Assembly (NCBI RefSeq): GCF_001281525.1
Contig: NZ_LGCI01000010.1
Location: 796,869 to 860,868 of the forward strand
DNA from: Lysinibacillus macroides
GTDB taxonomy: Bacteria; Bacillota; Bacilli; Bacillales_A; Planococcaceae
Reading direction: 5' to 3'
Length of the DNA: 64,000 nt
Numbering within the stretch: position 1 is the stretch's first letter; every line of letters starts with the position of its first letter. Below, in pieces: positions 1 to 9,780 of the stretch. The translations under genes were made by a program, and so were the position numbers. The notes beneath the pieces were generated by a model, which saw only the letters and a program-made list of their open reading frames with translations, did not search any database and was not told the origin of the DNA.

Positions 1-410
1 GAGTAAATTGGGCGAATAAAGACAATATCATCGCCCACACCTTCAATAGCTGTCACATCAGATACAAGACCTGCTTGTAATTTACTTGCAATTTTTGGTG
101 ATAAATCTTTACCATTTGCTGTATGGCCAAAGACAATTCCCTCAGGTTTTTCTTGCTCAATGATAGCTAACAATGCTTGACTATAGCCATCGGATGTATA
201 TTGTTTTAAATGAGGGTGCTCCACTGTAACAACACGATCTGCACCATATTCAAATAAAGGACCTGTTAAACCTGCTACAGCATCCCCTAGTAGGACTCCT
301 ATAACTTCTCCACCATCAGCGATTTGCTTTGCAGCTGCAATGGCTTCAAATGAAACATTACGTAAGCTTCCTTCTCGAACTTCACTTAATACTAATACTT
401 TTTTTGACAT
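1..410 (-). CDS. etfA: Electron transfer flavoprotein subunit alpha (partial, N-terminal part)
   Basis: The alpha subunit of the ETF heterodimer carries FAD and passes electrons from acyl-CoA dehydrogenases to the respiratory chain. About 136 N-terminal residues are visible, beginning MSKKVLVLSEVREGSLRNVS and containing the ETF alpha/beta-type nucleotide-binding fold. The 3' part, including the conserved C-terminal FAD-binding segment, lies beyond the left edge. The start is an ATG at 410 preceded by a GGAGGGAATATGC ribosome site. It follows etfB by 50 bp on the same strand, the usual etfB-etfA order at the end of a FadR operon. Identification is confident; only the truncation limits it. Confidence 0.93.
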   Translation of the reverse strand, partial: MSKKVLVLSEVREGSLRNVSFEAIAAAKQIADGGEVIGVLLGDAVAGLTGPLFEYGADRVVTVEHPHLKQYTSDGYSQALLAIIEQEKPEGIVFGHTANGKDLSPKIASKLQAGLVSDVTAIEGVGDDIVFIRPIY

Positions 411-460
411 AGCATATTCCCTCCGTTACCCTTTAAGATTCGATTGATATCATCAATTCA

Positions 461-1234
461 TTACACGACTTTTGCTTCTGTATGAAGTAGATTCACTAGT
501 TCTTTCACTTGTGCAGAAAGATCACCTTCAAGAATGCGTCCTGCTGCCTTTTGCGCTGGTAGGAAGATGTCTACTGTTTCAATCTTCACTTCTACATCAT
601 CTTCATCGATATCTAAATCATCTAACTCAAGCTCTGCAAGCGGTTTCTTTTTCGCTTTCATAATGCCTGGTAGAGATGGATAACGCGGCTCATTTAAACC
701 TTGCTGAGCTGTTACTAAAAGTGGTAGAGATGTTTCAATTACCTCTGAATCTCCTTCAATATCACGTACAATTTTCGCAGTTGTACCATCAATTTCAAGA
801 TTTGTGATTGTTGTCACATAGTTAATGTCTAATAAGTCGGCAACACGTGGGCCAACTTGACCAGAACCACCATCAATTGCAACATTTCCTGTTAAAATTA
901 AATCAGCATCTTTATCTTTTAAGTATTCTGCTAGAAGATAAGCAGCTGCGTTTTGATCTAATTCATCTAAATCATCTTCTGTATTAATCAATACAGCTTC
1001 ATCTGCTCCCATAGCAAGTGCTGTACGCAGTTGCTTTTCTGCATCCTCACCGCCAATTGTCACAACCGTTACTTTACCACCCGCAGCGTCGCGTACTTGG
1101 ATTGCTTCTTCGATGGCATATTCATCGTAAGGGTTGATAATGAATTCTGCCCCATCCTCTTGGATTTGACCACCTGACACAACGATTTTCTCTTCTGTAT
1201 CAAACGTACGTTTAATTAATGCAAAAATATTCAT
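461..1234 (-). CDS. etfB: Electron transfer flavoprotein subunit beta
   Basis: This is the beta subunit of ETF, which binds AMP and partners EtfA in beta-oxidation electron transfer. The product is 257 residues, normal for the family, and opens MNIFALIKRTFDTEEKIVV. The ETF-beta signature region around DGGSGQVGPRVADLL is intact. The ATG at 1234 has a strong AGGAGG ribosome site 6-8 bases upstream. It sits between an enoyl-CoA hydratase gene (110 bp upstream) and etfA (50 bp downstream), matching the fadB-etfB-etfA arrangement of B. subtilis. Control by FadR through the box near 2825 is inferred from that operon order. Confidence 0.95.
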   Translation of the reverse strand: MNIFALIKRTFDTEEKIVVSGGQIQEDGAEFIINPYDEYAIEEAIQVRDAAGGKVTVVTIGGEDAEKQLRTALAMGADEAVLINTEDDLDELDQNAAAYLLAEYLKDKDADLILTGNVAIDGGSGQVGPRVADLLDINYVTTITNLEIDGTTAKIVRDIEGDSEVIETSLPLLVTAQQGLNEPRYPSLPGIMKAKKKPLAELELDDLDIDEDDVEVKIETVDIFLPAQKAAGRILEGDLSAQVKELVNLLHTEAKVV

Positions 1235-1344
1235 ATATCCATACCTCCTGGAACATTTTATAATTCTAAGTAAATTTATAAATATTATATATTATTAGCG
1301 TTAATAACATTGACCACATACTTAAACTATCGATATGTGGAAAA

Positions 1345-2118
1345 TTATTTACCCGTAAACACTGGCTCCCGCTTCTCAATAAATGCTTGAATGCCCTCTT
1401 TGGCATCCTCTGTCACAAATACTGTGCCGAACGATTTCGCCTCTGCTTCAATTCCTTCATAAAATGATGCATGCTTTGCGTATTGCAACGTTTGAATGGC
1501 TGCTTTAAGTGCTACTGGGCTTTTCTTGGCAATTTTCTTAGCAATCTTTAATGTTTCATCTAGTAATGCCTCATCTGCAAAAGCACGATTCGCTAAGCCC
1601 CACTGCACAGCCTCAGTTCCAGAAATTGGTTCACTTGTAAACATCATTTCAGCTGCCTTTGCTACACCAACATAACGTGGTAAGCGTTGTGTGCCGCCAA
1701 AACCAGGAATAAGCCCTAATTGTAGTTCAGGTAAACCGAGTTTCGCTGATTCTGTCACAAAGCGCATATGACAGCTCATTGCTAATTCTAGCCCACCGCC
1801 TAGTGCTGCACCATGAATAGCGGCAATGACAGGCTTAGAGAATGATTCAACACGCTCGAATACTTGCTGACCATTGCTTGCTAGCTTTGTAAATTCTTCT
1901 CCAGAATTCACCTCAGTAAATTCTTTGATATCTGCACCAGCAGAGAAGAAACGGCCTTCACCATGAAGTACAAGAACTCTTACAGCGTCATCATTTTCTA
2001 CAGCATCTAGTACATCATTTACTTCCGTAATAATTCCGCGAGATAATGCATTTGCTGGTGGGCGTGCAATTGTAATAATTGCTACTCCATCTTCCACTTT
2101 CCAACTTAGAAATTCCAT
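1345..2118 (-). CDS. fadB: Enoyl-CoA hydratase/isomerase (crotonase fold)
   Basis: The enzyme hydrates trans-2-enoyl-CoA to 3-hydroxyacyl-CoA in fatty acid beta-oxidation. The 257-residue protein shows crotonase signatures: the oxyanion-hole segment [11 protein letters not shown] around residues 58-68 and the catalytic-loop region [18 protein letters not shown] followed by [20 protein letters not shown]. This matches single-domain hydratases of the FadB (YsiB) type of Bacilli, not the large proteobacterial FadB fusion. It lies 14 bp after fadR on the same strand and precedes etfB, so fadR-fadB-etfB-etfA probably forms one transcript. The gene symbol follows B. subtilis usage. Confidence 0.9.
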   Translation of the reverse strand: MEFLSWKVEDGVAIITIARPPANALSRGIITEVNDVLDAVENDDAVRVLVLHGEGRFFSAGADIKEFTEVNSGEEFTKLASNGQQVFERVESFSKPVIAAIHGAALGGGLELAMSCHMRFVTESAKLGLPELQLGLIPGFGGTQRLPRYVGVAKAAEMMFTSEPISGTEAVQWGLANRAFADEALLDETLKIAKKIAKKSPVALKAAIQTLQYAKHASFYEGIEAEAKSFGTVFVTEDAKEGIQAFIEKREPVFTGK

Positions 2119-2132
2119 TTCTCCACATCCTT

Positions 2133-2714
2133 TTAAGCTTTAATACCGTTCAAAATTAATGTCTGAACCTTTGGAACCAGTTCCATCAAATCATATCGAT
2201 AGTCATTCATAACCCACGTTGTAATGGTTTCATCAATTGTGCCAAAAACCATTTGACGTGCCAAGCGTACATCCATCGTTTGGTTAAGCTCACCTGAAAG
2301 CATACCTTCGATTAAAATTTGATCCAGTAATTGTAAATATTCACGTAATACTGCATTGATTTTTAGTCGTAAGTCTTTATTCGATTGGCGAAGCTCTAAC
2401 TGCGTGACAGTTGCTAGGTATCGATCTGTCGCTAGAACCTTAAAATGATTTTCAATCATTCGAGAAAGCTTGTCTTTCGACGAACTTCCATTTTCTATTA
2501 TATCTTGTAATGACTCTACAAAAACAGCCATTTTTTCATTAAAGACAGAAATTAATATATCTTCTTTATTTTTAAAATATAAATAGATTGTTCCATCAGC
2601 CACCCCTGCCTGTTTGGCGATTTTCGATACTTGCGCCTGGTGATACCCATTTTCTGCAATAACGATGACAGCTGCATCAATAATTTGTTTATATTTTGGC
2701 TTATCTCGTTTCAC
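2133..2714 (-). CDS. fadR: TetR-family fatty acid degradation regulator FadR
   Basis: A TetR-type repressor of beta-oxidation genes that is released from DNA by long-chain acyl-CoA. The N-terminal helix-turn-helix region reads [20 protein letters not shown] and is nearly identical to B. subtilis FadR as I recall it; the C-terminal ligand domain keeps [20 protein letters not shown]. The open frame extends upstream to 2765, but GTG at 2714 is preferred: it has an AGGTGGTGA ribosome site and gives 193 residues starting [15 protein letters not shown], the length of the family. A FadR-like operator lies upstream at 2825-2842, suggesting autoregulation. Confidence 0.92.
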   Translation of the reverse strand: MKRDKPKYKQIIDAAVIVIAENGYHQAQVSKIAKQAGVADGTIYLYFKNKEDILISVFNEKMAVFVESLQDIIENGSSSKDKLSRMIENHFKVLATDRYLATVTQLELRQSNKDLRLKINAVLREYLQLLDQILIEGMLSGELNQTMDVRLARQMVFGTIDETITTWVMNDYRYDLMELVPKVQTLILNGIKA

Positions 2715-2824
2715 TTTACTATCACCACCTAAAAAACATGCGCACGTCTCCATACAAAGTTGCAATTTATTTTTTAAAAGGACATAATTGAATGTGACGT
2801 GTAACCTAAAAAAATATGAAAATA

Positions 2825-2842
2825 TGAATGGTCATTCATTCA
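2825..2842. promoter_or_regulatory. FadR operator (FadR box)
   Basis: The minus strand reads TGAATGAATGACCATTCA. It fits the B. subtilis FadR consensus TGAATGAMTANTCATTCA at all but two positions. It lies between lcfA and fadR, about 110 bp upstream of the fadR start, so it most likely controls the fadR-fadB-etfBA unit. Operator function is inferred from sequence match and position. Confidence 0.8.
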
Positions 2843-2893
2843 TATTTTCATATTATAATTTACAGCATTGCTTGTCAATACTTTATCAAGTAT

Positions 2894-4588
2894 TTATTTA
2901 GCTTCTTTATTCGCTAATTTCGTTTTTTCCTCTTCCACTAAAGTACGGCGTAAAATTTTTCCTACAGCCGTTTTTGGTAGCTCGTCTCTAAATTCATAAT
3001 AACGTGGAACTTTAAATGCCGCTAGATGTTGACGGCAATATTTATTTAATTCGTCTTCAGTAATCGAATATCCTTCTTTTAAGACAATATAGGCTTTTAC
3101 GGTTTCTCCACGATATGGATCAGGGATACCTGCCACCACACATTCTTGAATTTCTTCTCGTTCATATAACACTTCCTCCACTTCACGTGGATAAATATTA
3201 AAGCCACCAGCGATAATTAGATCTTTCTTACGATCTACGACATAGAAAAAGCCCTGTTCATCCATATAGCCAAGATCACCTGTTAAAAACCACTCATCCA
3301 CAAATGAAGCGGCCGTATCCTCTGGTCGATTCCAATAGCCCTTCATCACTTGTGGTCCTTTAACAGCAATTTCACCAACTTCTCCAACTGGCAGCTCCTC
3401 TGTATCGCCTGTACGTAAAATAATGGCATCCGTATTAGGCCATGGTAAGCCAATCGAACCGATTACCCGCTTCCCCCAAATTGGCGTAGCATGTGTAACA
3501 GGAGAGGTTTCTGTTAAACCATAGCCTTCTACTAACTTTCCACCTGTGATGGCTTCAAATTTCTCCTGTACCTCTATTGGTAGTGAAGCAGAGCCACTTA
3601 AACATGCCTTAATCGATGATAAATCATAATTTGCAATGTCTGGATGATTTAAAAGACCGATATATAATGTTGGCGCACCAGGGAACAGTGTAGGCTTTTG
3701 TTTATCGATTGTTTTCAATGCCGTTTCAGCATCGAACTTTGGCAAAAGCACCATTTTACTTTGAGTAAAAACAGATAATATCATCACAGTTGTCATCCCA
3801 TAAACATGGAAGAATGGCAGTATGCCCATAATTGTTTCCTCGCCATGCACACATTTATACATCCATGCATCACACATGGTTGTATTGGCAATTAAATTTT
3901 TATGGGTCAGCATAACCCCTTTTGGGAAGCCAGTTGTGCCACCAGTATATTGCAGTAAAGCTACATCCTCCTCAAAATTAAACGCTGTGTGATCGATCAT
4001 CTTTATTGGAGAAGAGCGCATTATTTCTGAGAACAGGTGATTTTGCCCGCTATGCTCCACCTTTACACTAAAGCCATACTGCTTTTTTTGAATAAATGGA
4101 TACACTAAATTTTTTGGGAATGGTAAATAATCCTTAATGGCTGTCACAATAACATTTTCTAATGCCGTCTCTTTTATAATTTTCATCACGCGTGGATAGA
4201 GAATATCCATCACAAGAATAACCTTTGCTCCTGAATCAGCCATTTGATATTGTAATTCACGCTCCGTATACAGCGGATTTGTTTGTACAACGATAGCGCC
4301 TGCATACATAGCACCATAGTAAGCGATTACACCCTGTGGTGAGTTAGGCAACATAATCGCCACGCGATCCCCTTTTTCTACCCCTAGTGCTTGTAAATAG
4401 TTAGCGAATCTTAAAGCAGATTCATAAAGCTCTGTGTACGTCAACTCCCTCCCCATAAAATGAATCGCTACTTTTGATGGATTCTTTTTATAGGCACGTG
4501 TCAACAACTCTTGTACTGGAATTTCCTCAAATGTTAAAGACGATGGTACTTCTTCAGGATAATTTACTAGCCACGGTTTTGCTGTCAT
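2894..4588 (-). CDS. lcfA: Long-chain fatty acid-CoA ligase
   Basis: An AMP-forming acyl-CoA synthetase that activates long-chain fatty acids for beta-oxidation. Adenylate-forming family signatures are intact: the P-loop-like motif LLQYTGGTTGFPKGVMLTHKN, the VEGYGLTETSP motif, the hinge DRKKDLIIAGGFNIYPREVE and the C-terminal lysine in PKTAVGKILRR. The open frame reaches 4621, but ATG 4588 is chosen because it follows AAAGGGGAGAGG and gives a 564-residue protein starting MTAKPWLVNYPEE, which aligns with the B. subtilis LcfA N-terminus. It is upstream of fadR on the same strand; a weaker FadR-like inverted repeat lies further upstream at 4760-4780. Confidence 0.94.
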   Translation of the reverse strand: MTAKPWLVNYPEEVPSSLTFEEIPVQELLTRAYKKNPSKVAIHFMGRELTYTELYESALRFANYLQALGVEKGDRVAIMLPNSPQGVIAYYGAMYAGAIVVQTNPLYTERELQYQMADSGAKVILVMDILYPRVMKIIKETALENVIVTAIKDYLPFPKNLVYPFIQKKQYGFSVKVEHSGQNHLFSEIMRSSPIKMIDHTAFNFEEDVALLQYTGGTTGFPKGVMLTHKNLIANTTMCDAWMYKCVHGEETIMGILPFFHVYGMTTVMILSVFTQSKMVLLPKFDAETALKTIDKQKPTLFPGAPTLYIGLLNHPDIANYDLSSIKACLSGSASLPIEVQEKFEAITGGKLVEGYGLTETSPVTHATPIWGKRVIGSIGLPWPNTDAIILRTGDTEELPVGEVGEIAVKGPQVMKGYWNRPEDTAASFVDEWFLTGDLGYMDEQGFFYVVDRKKDLIIAGGFNIYPREVEEVLYEREEIQECVVAGIPDPYRGETVKAYIVLKEGYSITEDELNKYCRQHLAAFKVPRYYEFRDELPKTAVGKILRRTLVEEEKTKLANKEAK

Positions 4589-4759
4589 ATGTCCTCTCCC
4601 CTTTGTCCCAAACTTTGTCAATTCTCTTTTTTATTATAATAAAAATGAACTATAGTTTCAAACATAAAATAGAAAATAAATGCATTTTCGATTAATTATT
4701 ATGCTTTTTACAACATTAATAGAACTACGATTTATCGCAATTTGGTTAGCTACGCCTCA

Positions 4760-4780
4760 TGAATACTGATTCATTATTCA
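4760..4780. promoter_or_regulatory. Possible second FadR-type site upstream of lcfA
   Basis: An inverted repeat TGAATA-N9-TATTCA with an internal TTCATT lies about 170 bp upstream of the lcfA start. Half-sites resemble the FadR box, but the 18-bp consensus is matched at only about 12 positions. The surrounding non-coding stretch 4589-4964 shows no other clear element. Function is a guess from position. Confidence 0.35.
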
Positions 4781-4964
4781 TTTTTTCAGATAAATGATTT
4801 CGTTCATATTTCTATATTTAAAAAATATTTTTTCTCAGGGACTTTTTGTTGAATGAAGAGAAATTTAATAGATGCTAGTAAGATTTTATGCTAACTTTAG
4901 TGAAAAAAATTCATGGCGTTTGTTTTGACCTTAGCATTCATTGGTTACCATGACAAAATAAAAG

Positions 4965-4998
4965 GGCTGTCAGAAAACAAAAATCTTTTCTGACAGCC
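4965..4998 (-). terminator. Intrinsic terminator of the polX-mutS2-DUF350 operon
   Basis: A perfect 13-bp stem (GGCTGTCAGAAAA paired with TTTTCTGACAGCC) with an 8-base loop is followed on the minus strand by CCTTTTATTTT. It lies downstream of the last small gene of the operon. The stem could also work weakly on the plus strand. Confidence 0.8.
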
Positions 4999-5136
4999 TC
5001 CATTTTTATATGAAATAGTTACAAAAAACTCATTGTACCTGTAGCTACACTTTCGGTACAATAAATATTGCTTTTCTATCATGCCACTATCTCCAGCGCA
5101 AGGGGGATTGGCTTTTTAGACATCTTCTTCTCTAAC

Positions 5137-5217
5137 TTAAATAGTCATCATATAATAAATACCGACTACTAAAAATGCAATACAGACAATGATTAGTACC
5201 TTTGCTAATTTTTCCAT
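5137..5217 (-). CDS. Putative 26-residue single-span membrane peptide
   Basis: A short open frame encodes MEKLAKVLIIVCIAFLVVGI followed by YYMMTI. Nearly the whole peptide after a charged N-terminus is one hydrophobic helix, as in small membrane peptides. The ATG at 5217 is preceded by AGGAGTG at about 10 bases, located inside the last codons of the DUF350 gene, so translation could be coupled. It lies between DUF350 and the operon terminator. I do not recognise a family. The frame is too short for coding statistics, so existence is plausible but not secure. Confidence 0.5.
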   Translation of the reverse strand: MEKLAKVLIIVCIAFLVVGIYYMMTI

Positions 5218-5231
5218 ATCATATGACACTC

Positions 5232-5645
5232 CTATGCAATACTTGCTCCAATCACAAACGATAGACCAACTGAAATGGTAAAGGAAATAAAACCAACTGA
5301 ACGATTATCATTCGCTATTTCTTGATCTACATTAAAACGCGGTGTCATAAATTCAAATAAGAAATATGCGACGATTAATAGTGTAAAGCCAAAAAGACCC
5401 CAGCCAATCATTTCACTTAATGTGCTGTGACGTGCAATGGAAAAACGGAAAATATTGCAAATTCCAAGTATTTTTCCACCTGTTGCAAGTGCTACAGCGA
5501 CATTTCCATTTTTAATTTCTTCCCAATTTTTATATTTCGTAACGACTTCGAACAATGCCATTGAGACGACTAAACATAATACAACAACACTAAAATATCC
5601 TGCCGTTTCGATAATTGGATATCGCCAAAAGCTAGAATTCAGCAT
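5232..5645 (-). CDS. yshE: DUF350 family membrane protein (YshE-like)
   Basis: A 137-residue integral membrane protein with four hydrophobic segments (about residues 15-35, 48-66, 78-98 and 116-136). The paired transmembrane layout and the segment AVALATGGKILGI match DUF350 proteins. Function is unknown for the family. In B. subtilis the equivalent gene yshE also follows mutSB, and here it starts 21 bp after mutS2, so it is almost certainly co-transcribed. The start ATG 5645 has an AAGGGGACGGAG ribosome site. Confidence 0.85.
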   Translation of the reverse strand: MLNSSFWRYPIIETAGYFSVVVLCLVVSMALFEVVTKYKNWEEIKNGNVAVALATGGKILGICNIFRFSIARHSTLSEMIGWGLFGFTLLIVAYFLFEFMTPRFNVDQEIANDNRSVGFISFTISVGLSFVIGASIA

Positions 5646-5666
5646 TTTCTCCGTCCCCTTTATCGC

Positions 5667-8042
5667 TTATTTCAATTCCACCACTGTGACGCCTAAGCCT
5701 CCCTCACCTGCTTCACCAAAGCGGAAGGATTTCACACGCTTATGCTTTTTCAAATAGCTTTGAATGCCTTGACGTAAGGCTCCTGTTCCCACACCATGAA
5801 TAATGGACACACGACCATAGTTTGCGAGCAATGCATCATCAATATATTTTTCGGTTCTTAAGATAGCATCCTCATAACGCTCACCACGCAAATCTAATTC
5901 TAATTTTACATGGCTACTACGATTTTTCACACCAGCTGTTCGTACTACAGGCTCTTTTTCAGGCTTAATATACTCTAAATCACTATCGGAAATTTTCATT
6001 TTTAGAATGCCCATTTGGACAATCCATTCAGAGGTCGAGACTTTCTCTAACAGCGTCCCTCGCTGACCATAGCTTAACACCTTTACCTCGTCCCCGACAA
6101 CTAAGTTTTGTGCACGTGCCTTCACTTGTGCTGCTTTTTTTAGCACTTTATTGTTATCTAGTGGTGTTGCTTCTTCCAAACGTTTACGTGCTTCGATCAG
6201 TTCATGCTCCTTGACAACTTGATCGGCATTTTTACGCATTTCACGAAGCTCAGCAATAATCGCTTCTGCTTCTCGTTTCGCTTCATCAACAATTTTACGC
6301 GCTTTGTCCTTTGCTTTCTTATCAAGCGCCTCTTTACGCTCCTCATAGGCTTGCAGCTTTTCTTGTAGCTCTTTCCGTAAAGACTCAGACTCTAGCAGCA
6401 ATACATGTGAACGTTCGGCATCCTCTTCAGATTGGCGACGTGTTTCTTCCAATGAGGCAATCATGGATTCAACCTCATGACGATCTGTTCCTGTAAAGCT
6501 TTTTGCACGACCGATAATGGATTCCGGTAAACCGAGACGACTGGAGATTTCAAATGCATTTGAGCGCCCAGGTACTCCGATAAGTAGGCGGTAGGTCGGA
6601 CTTAAAGTTTCAATATCAAACTCGACACTGGCATTCGCAACACCTGGTCGATTATAGCCATATGCCTTAAGCTCTGGGTAGTGAGTTGTAGCCATTACAC
6701 GAGCACCTCGCCCATGTACTTCATCTAAGATTGAGATAGCTAAGGCTGCCCCTTCCTGTGGATCAGTACCTGCACCTAGCTCATCAAAAAGAACAAGTGA
6801 TTCATGATCAAACTTTTGTAAAATATCTACAATATTAACCATATGAGACGAGAATGTAGAAAGTGATTGCTCAATTGATTGCTCATCCCCTATATCGGCA
6901 AACAATTGCTTAAATACAGCAAGCTTCGAGCCATCTAATGCTGGCACGGGTAATCCCGCTTGCGCCATTAATGTACACAAGCCAACTGTTTTTAATGTCA
7001 CCGTTTTACCACCTGTATTTGGCCCTGTTATCACAACTGCTGTAATCTCTTTACCAAATTCAATATCATTTGGAACAGCTGACTCCATTGGTAGCAGTGG
7101 ATGACGTGCACGGGCTAGTCGGATATAGCCATCCTGATTCATTTTAGGCATTGTACATTTATTGGCTTGTCCATATTTACCCTTTGCTAAAATAACATCG
7201 ATATCCCCTAGAACTTTTACTAAGTTAAATAAATCTGATGCTACTTCCTGCACCATTGCACTTAATGCTAATAAAATACGCTCGATTTCTGCCTGCTCCT
7301 TCATTTTCAATCGATGAATTTCATTATTCGCTTGCACGACAGAATCTGGCTCGATAAATAAGGTTTGCCCAGATGAAGATTGGTCATGGACAATACCGCC
7401 ATAATGGTGACGGTATTCTTGCTTTACAGGAATAACAAAGCGATCATTACGAATGGTCACAAGTGTATCAGAAAGCATTTTCGCTGCATTACTTCCACGA
7501 ATTAGACTTTCCAGCTTAGAGCGGACTTTCCCTTCCTCAGCTCGCAAGGATTGACGAATGGAGCGCAATGTCTGACTCGCTGAATCCACGACCATACCAT
7601 TGTCATCAATGCAGTGATTGATCTCATGCTGTAATCCTGTTAAGACAGGCATCGCTTCCTTTTTCATCGTAAAATGTGGAATGTCAATCGTCTCATCTGC
7701 CTCTAAATCTTCAATAAAATTGCGAAGAATCCTACTCGCTCGAATGGTGCTTGAAATTTCCATCAGTTCGATTGCTGCAAGCATGCCTCCAATTTGTGCA
7801 CGCCTTGCCGAGGGACGCACATCAAAAATCCCCCCCATTGGCACATTCCCTTTTACGCGTAAAATGGCAAGTCCCTCGTCCATTTCCTCCAGTAATTGCA
7901 CTACTTTATCAAAATCTGTTTGTGGCACAAGCTCCTCAATAGCGGATTTACCGATAGAGGAAGTACAGTATGTAGCCACCTGCTGACGTACTTTATCATA
8001 TTCCAGTGTTTTCAATGCGCGTTCTGCAATCACTGAGAACAC
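5667..8042 (-). CDS. mutS2: MutS2 ATPase/endonuclease (ribosome rescue or recombination control)
   Basis: A 791-residue MutS2 protein. It has the core and lever regions, a Walker A motif GPNTGGKT at residues 340-347, a Walker B region SLVLFDELGAGTDP, a long charged coiled coil, and a C-terminal Smr domain with LDLRGERYEDA and IIHGVGTGALR. MutS2 lacks the mismatch-recognition domain of MutS. Literature on B. subtilis MutS2 links it to recombination and to splitting of collided ribosomes; which role holds here cannot be read from sequence. The start ATG 8042 follows GAGGAGGTGTTC, 9 bp after the polX stop. Operon polX-mutS2-yshE is conserved. Confidence 0.94.
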   Translation of the reverse strand: MFSVIAERALKTLEYDKVRQQVATYCTSSIGKSAIEELVPQTDFDKVVQLLEEMDEGLAILRVKGNVPMGGIFDVRPSARRAQIGGMLAAIELMEISSTIRASRILRNFIEDLEADETIDIPHFTMKKEAMPVLTGLQHEINHCIDDNGMVVDSASQTLRSIRQSLRAEEGKVRSKLESLIRGSNAAKMLSDTLVTIRNDRFVIPVKQEYRHHYGGIVHDQSSSGQTLFIEPDSVVQANNEIHRLKMKEQAEIERILLALSAMVQEVASDLFNLVKVLGDIDVILAKGKYGQANKCTMPKMNQDGYIRLARARHPLLPMESAVPNDIEFGKEITAVVITGPNTGGKTVTLKTVGLCTLMAQAGLPVPALDGSKLAVFKQLFADIGDEQSIEQSLSTFSSHMVNIVDILQKFDHESLVLFDELGAGTDPQEGAALAISILDEVHGRGARVMATTHYPELKAYGYNRPGVANASVEFDIETLSPTYRLLIGVPGRSNAFEISSRLGLPESIIGRAKSFTGTDRHEVESMIASLEETRRQSEEDAERSHVLLLESESLRKELQEKLQAYEERKEALDKKAKDKARKIVDEAKREAEAIIAELREMRKNADQVVKEHELIEARKRLEEATPLDNNKVLKKAAQVKARAQNLVVGDEVKVLSYGQRGTLLEKVSTSEWIVQMGILKMKISDSDLEYIKPEKEPVVRTAGVKNRSSHVKLELDLRGERYEDAILRTEKYIDDALLANYGRVSIIHGVGTGALRQGIQSYLKKHKRVKSFRFGEAGEGGLGVTVVELK

Positions 8043-8051
8043 CTCCTCAAC

Positions 8052-9761
8052 CTATTTATTTCGTCGTATGAACGCTTCAAACTGCTCACGTGTCCATGTA
8101 TTAACAATCATATCTTTTGGCAGCCATGCTCGATTGGCATAGCGAACACCAATATCCATAAAGCGTAAATGCTCAATATCATGAGCATCTGTATTAATTG
8201 CTACAGGTACACCTGCTGCCAAAGCCATTTCTAAATGCGCTACACATAAATCGAGACGATATGGATTTGCATTTAATTCTAAAATTTTACCATGTTCCTT
8301 TGCCCAAGCAATTAACTGTGGCATATCAGGATTATAGCCATCACGCTCTGCAATAATTCGTCCCGTTGGATGGGCAATCATATGAACATACGGATTTTGC
8401 ATCGCTGTTAGTAAACGTGCCATAATTTTATCCTGCGATTGTGTAAAGCTAGAATGAATCGAAGCAATAACAAAATCCAATTGCTGTAATACATCATCAG
8501 AAAAATCGAGAGAGCCATCTGGTAAAATATCCATCTCTGTCCCTTTAAATAAGCGAAAATCTGGGTGTGCTGCATTAAATGCTTCGATTTCCTCTCCTTG
8601 TTTTCTTAAACGCTCTGGCGTTAAACCATTTGCTACCTTTAAAAACTGAGAGTGGTCTGTAATCACACTATATTGATAGTCACGTGCCAGCAATGCCTCG
8701 CCCATTTCGGCCACAGAATAAGCACCATCTGACCATGTTGTATGCATATGCAAATCTGCCTTTATATCCTCCAACCGCACTAACTGTTGAATGGCTTCTG
8801 TCTTATCAAATTCCATTGTGCCTATGCGTAGGCTTGGTGGAATCCAAGGTAAATCAAAGTGTGCAAAAAACGCTGCTTCGTCTTGAAATGTTTGAATCGT
8901 TCCATCCGCTTGCTCTACGCCATACTCGCTAATTTTTTCGCCTCGTGCTTTTGCCAGTTGGCGCATACGTACATTATGCTCCTTTGAACCTGTAAAATGG
9001 TGCAAAGCCGTTGCATATTCATAATCCTTCACTAAACGAAAATCAACACTAACAGGCTCCTCTAAATCTAAAATCACTGAAATTTTGGTATCTCCTGCCG
9101 CTACAACCTCTTGAATAGCTAATGTGTGAAGCAGCTTTTCCCGTATTGCCTCAGCCGCTTCTGTTACTACGATAAAATCAATATCTTTACTCGTTTCAGC
9201 TGCCCTACGAAAGCTTCCAGCCACAGAGAAACGTTCCACTTCCTCCATACTACCTAGAAGTGCCTCTATTTGTAAAACCACAGGCTCTAACTGCCAAATC
9301 GGTAAACGTTCAGATCGATTGGCTAAATTGGCAAGCTCTTTTAAAATTTTTTCCTCTGTTTTGGCAGCAAAACCTGCTAATTCGCGGACTTTATGCGCTT
9401 CGCAAGCCTCTTTTAAGCTTTCTACAGAATCAATACCGAGCTCTTGATGGAGCTTAGCAATTTTTTTCCCTCCTAAGCCAGGCAATTTTAACAATGGCAG
9501 TAACCCTTTTGGCACAATTTCCTCTAATTCTTTAAGCAAACTAGATTCCCCCGTGCTCATTAAATCCTCAATAACAGCAGCCGTGCCCTTTCCAATCCCT
9601 TTCAGCTTTGTAACATCATCCATTTCACTTAATGAACGCTCATCCGCCTCAAGCGCTGCGGCTGCTTTGCGAAAGGCAGATATCTTAAAAGGATTTTCTC
9701 CCTGCAATTCCATATATAAAGCAATTTTCTCAAGTGTGCGAATAATCGTTTTTTTATTCAT
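8052..9761 (-). CDS. polX: DNA polymerase/3'-5' exonuclease PolX
   Basis: A family X DNA polymerase fused to a PHP exonuclease, implicated in base-excision repair. The 569-residue protein has N-terminal helix-hairpin-helix motifs (GIGKGTAAVIE, PGLGGKKIAKLH), a polymerase palm with GSFRR (about 182-186), KDID catalytic aspartates (about 193-195) and a third Asp near 240. The PHP domain starts with ADLHMHTTWSDG near residue 335 and keeps TDHSQF, GTEMDIL and HPTGR metal ligands. Both domains therefore look active. It precedes mutS2 by 9 bp and is separated from cvpA by a terminator-like hairpin. Confidence 0.95.
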   Translation of the reverse strand: MNKKTIIRTLEKIALYMELQGENPFKISAFRKAAAALEADERSLSEMDDVTKLKGIGKGTAAVIEDLMSTGESSLLKELEEIVPKGLLPLLKLPGLGGKKIAKLHQELGIDSVESLKEACEAHKVRELAGFAAKTEEKILKELANLANRSERLPIWQLEPVVLQIEALLGSMEEVERFSVAGSFRRAAETSKDIDFIVVTEAAEAIREKLLHTLAIQEVVAAGDTKISVILDLEEPVSVDFRLVKDYEYATALHHFTGSKEHNVRMRQLAKARGEKISEYGVEQADGTIQTFQDEAAFFAHFDLPWIPPSLRIGTMEFDKTEAIQQLVRLEDIKADLHMHTTWSDGAYSVAEMGEALLARDYQYSVITDHSQFLKVANGLTPERLRKQGEEIEAFNAAHPDFRLFKGTEMDILPDGSLDFSDDVLQQLDFVIASIHSSFTQSQDKIMARLLTAMQNPYVHMIAHPTGRIIAERDGYNPDMPQLIAWAKEHGKILELNANPYRLDLCVAHLEMALAAGVPVAINTDAHDIEHLRFMDIGVRYANRAWLPKDMIVNTWTREQFEAFIRRNK

Positions 9762-9780
9762 CAGTAAGTCCTCCTATCGT

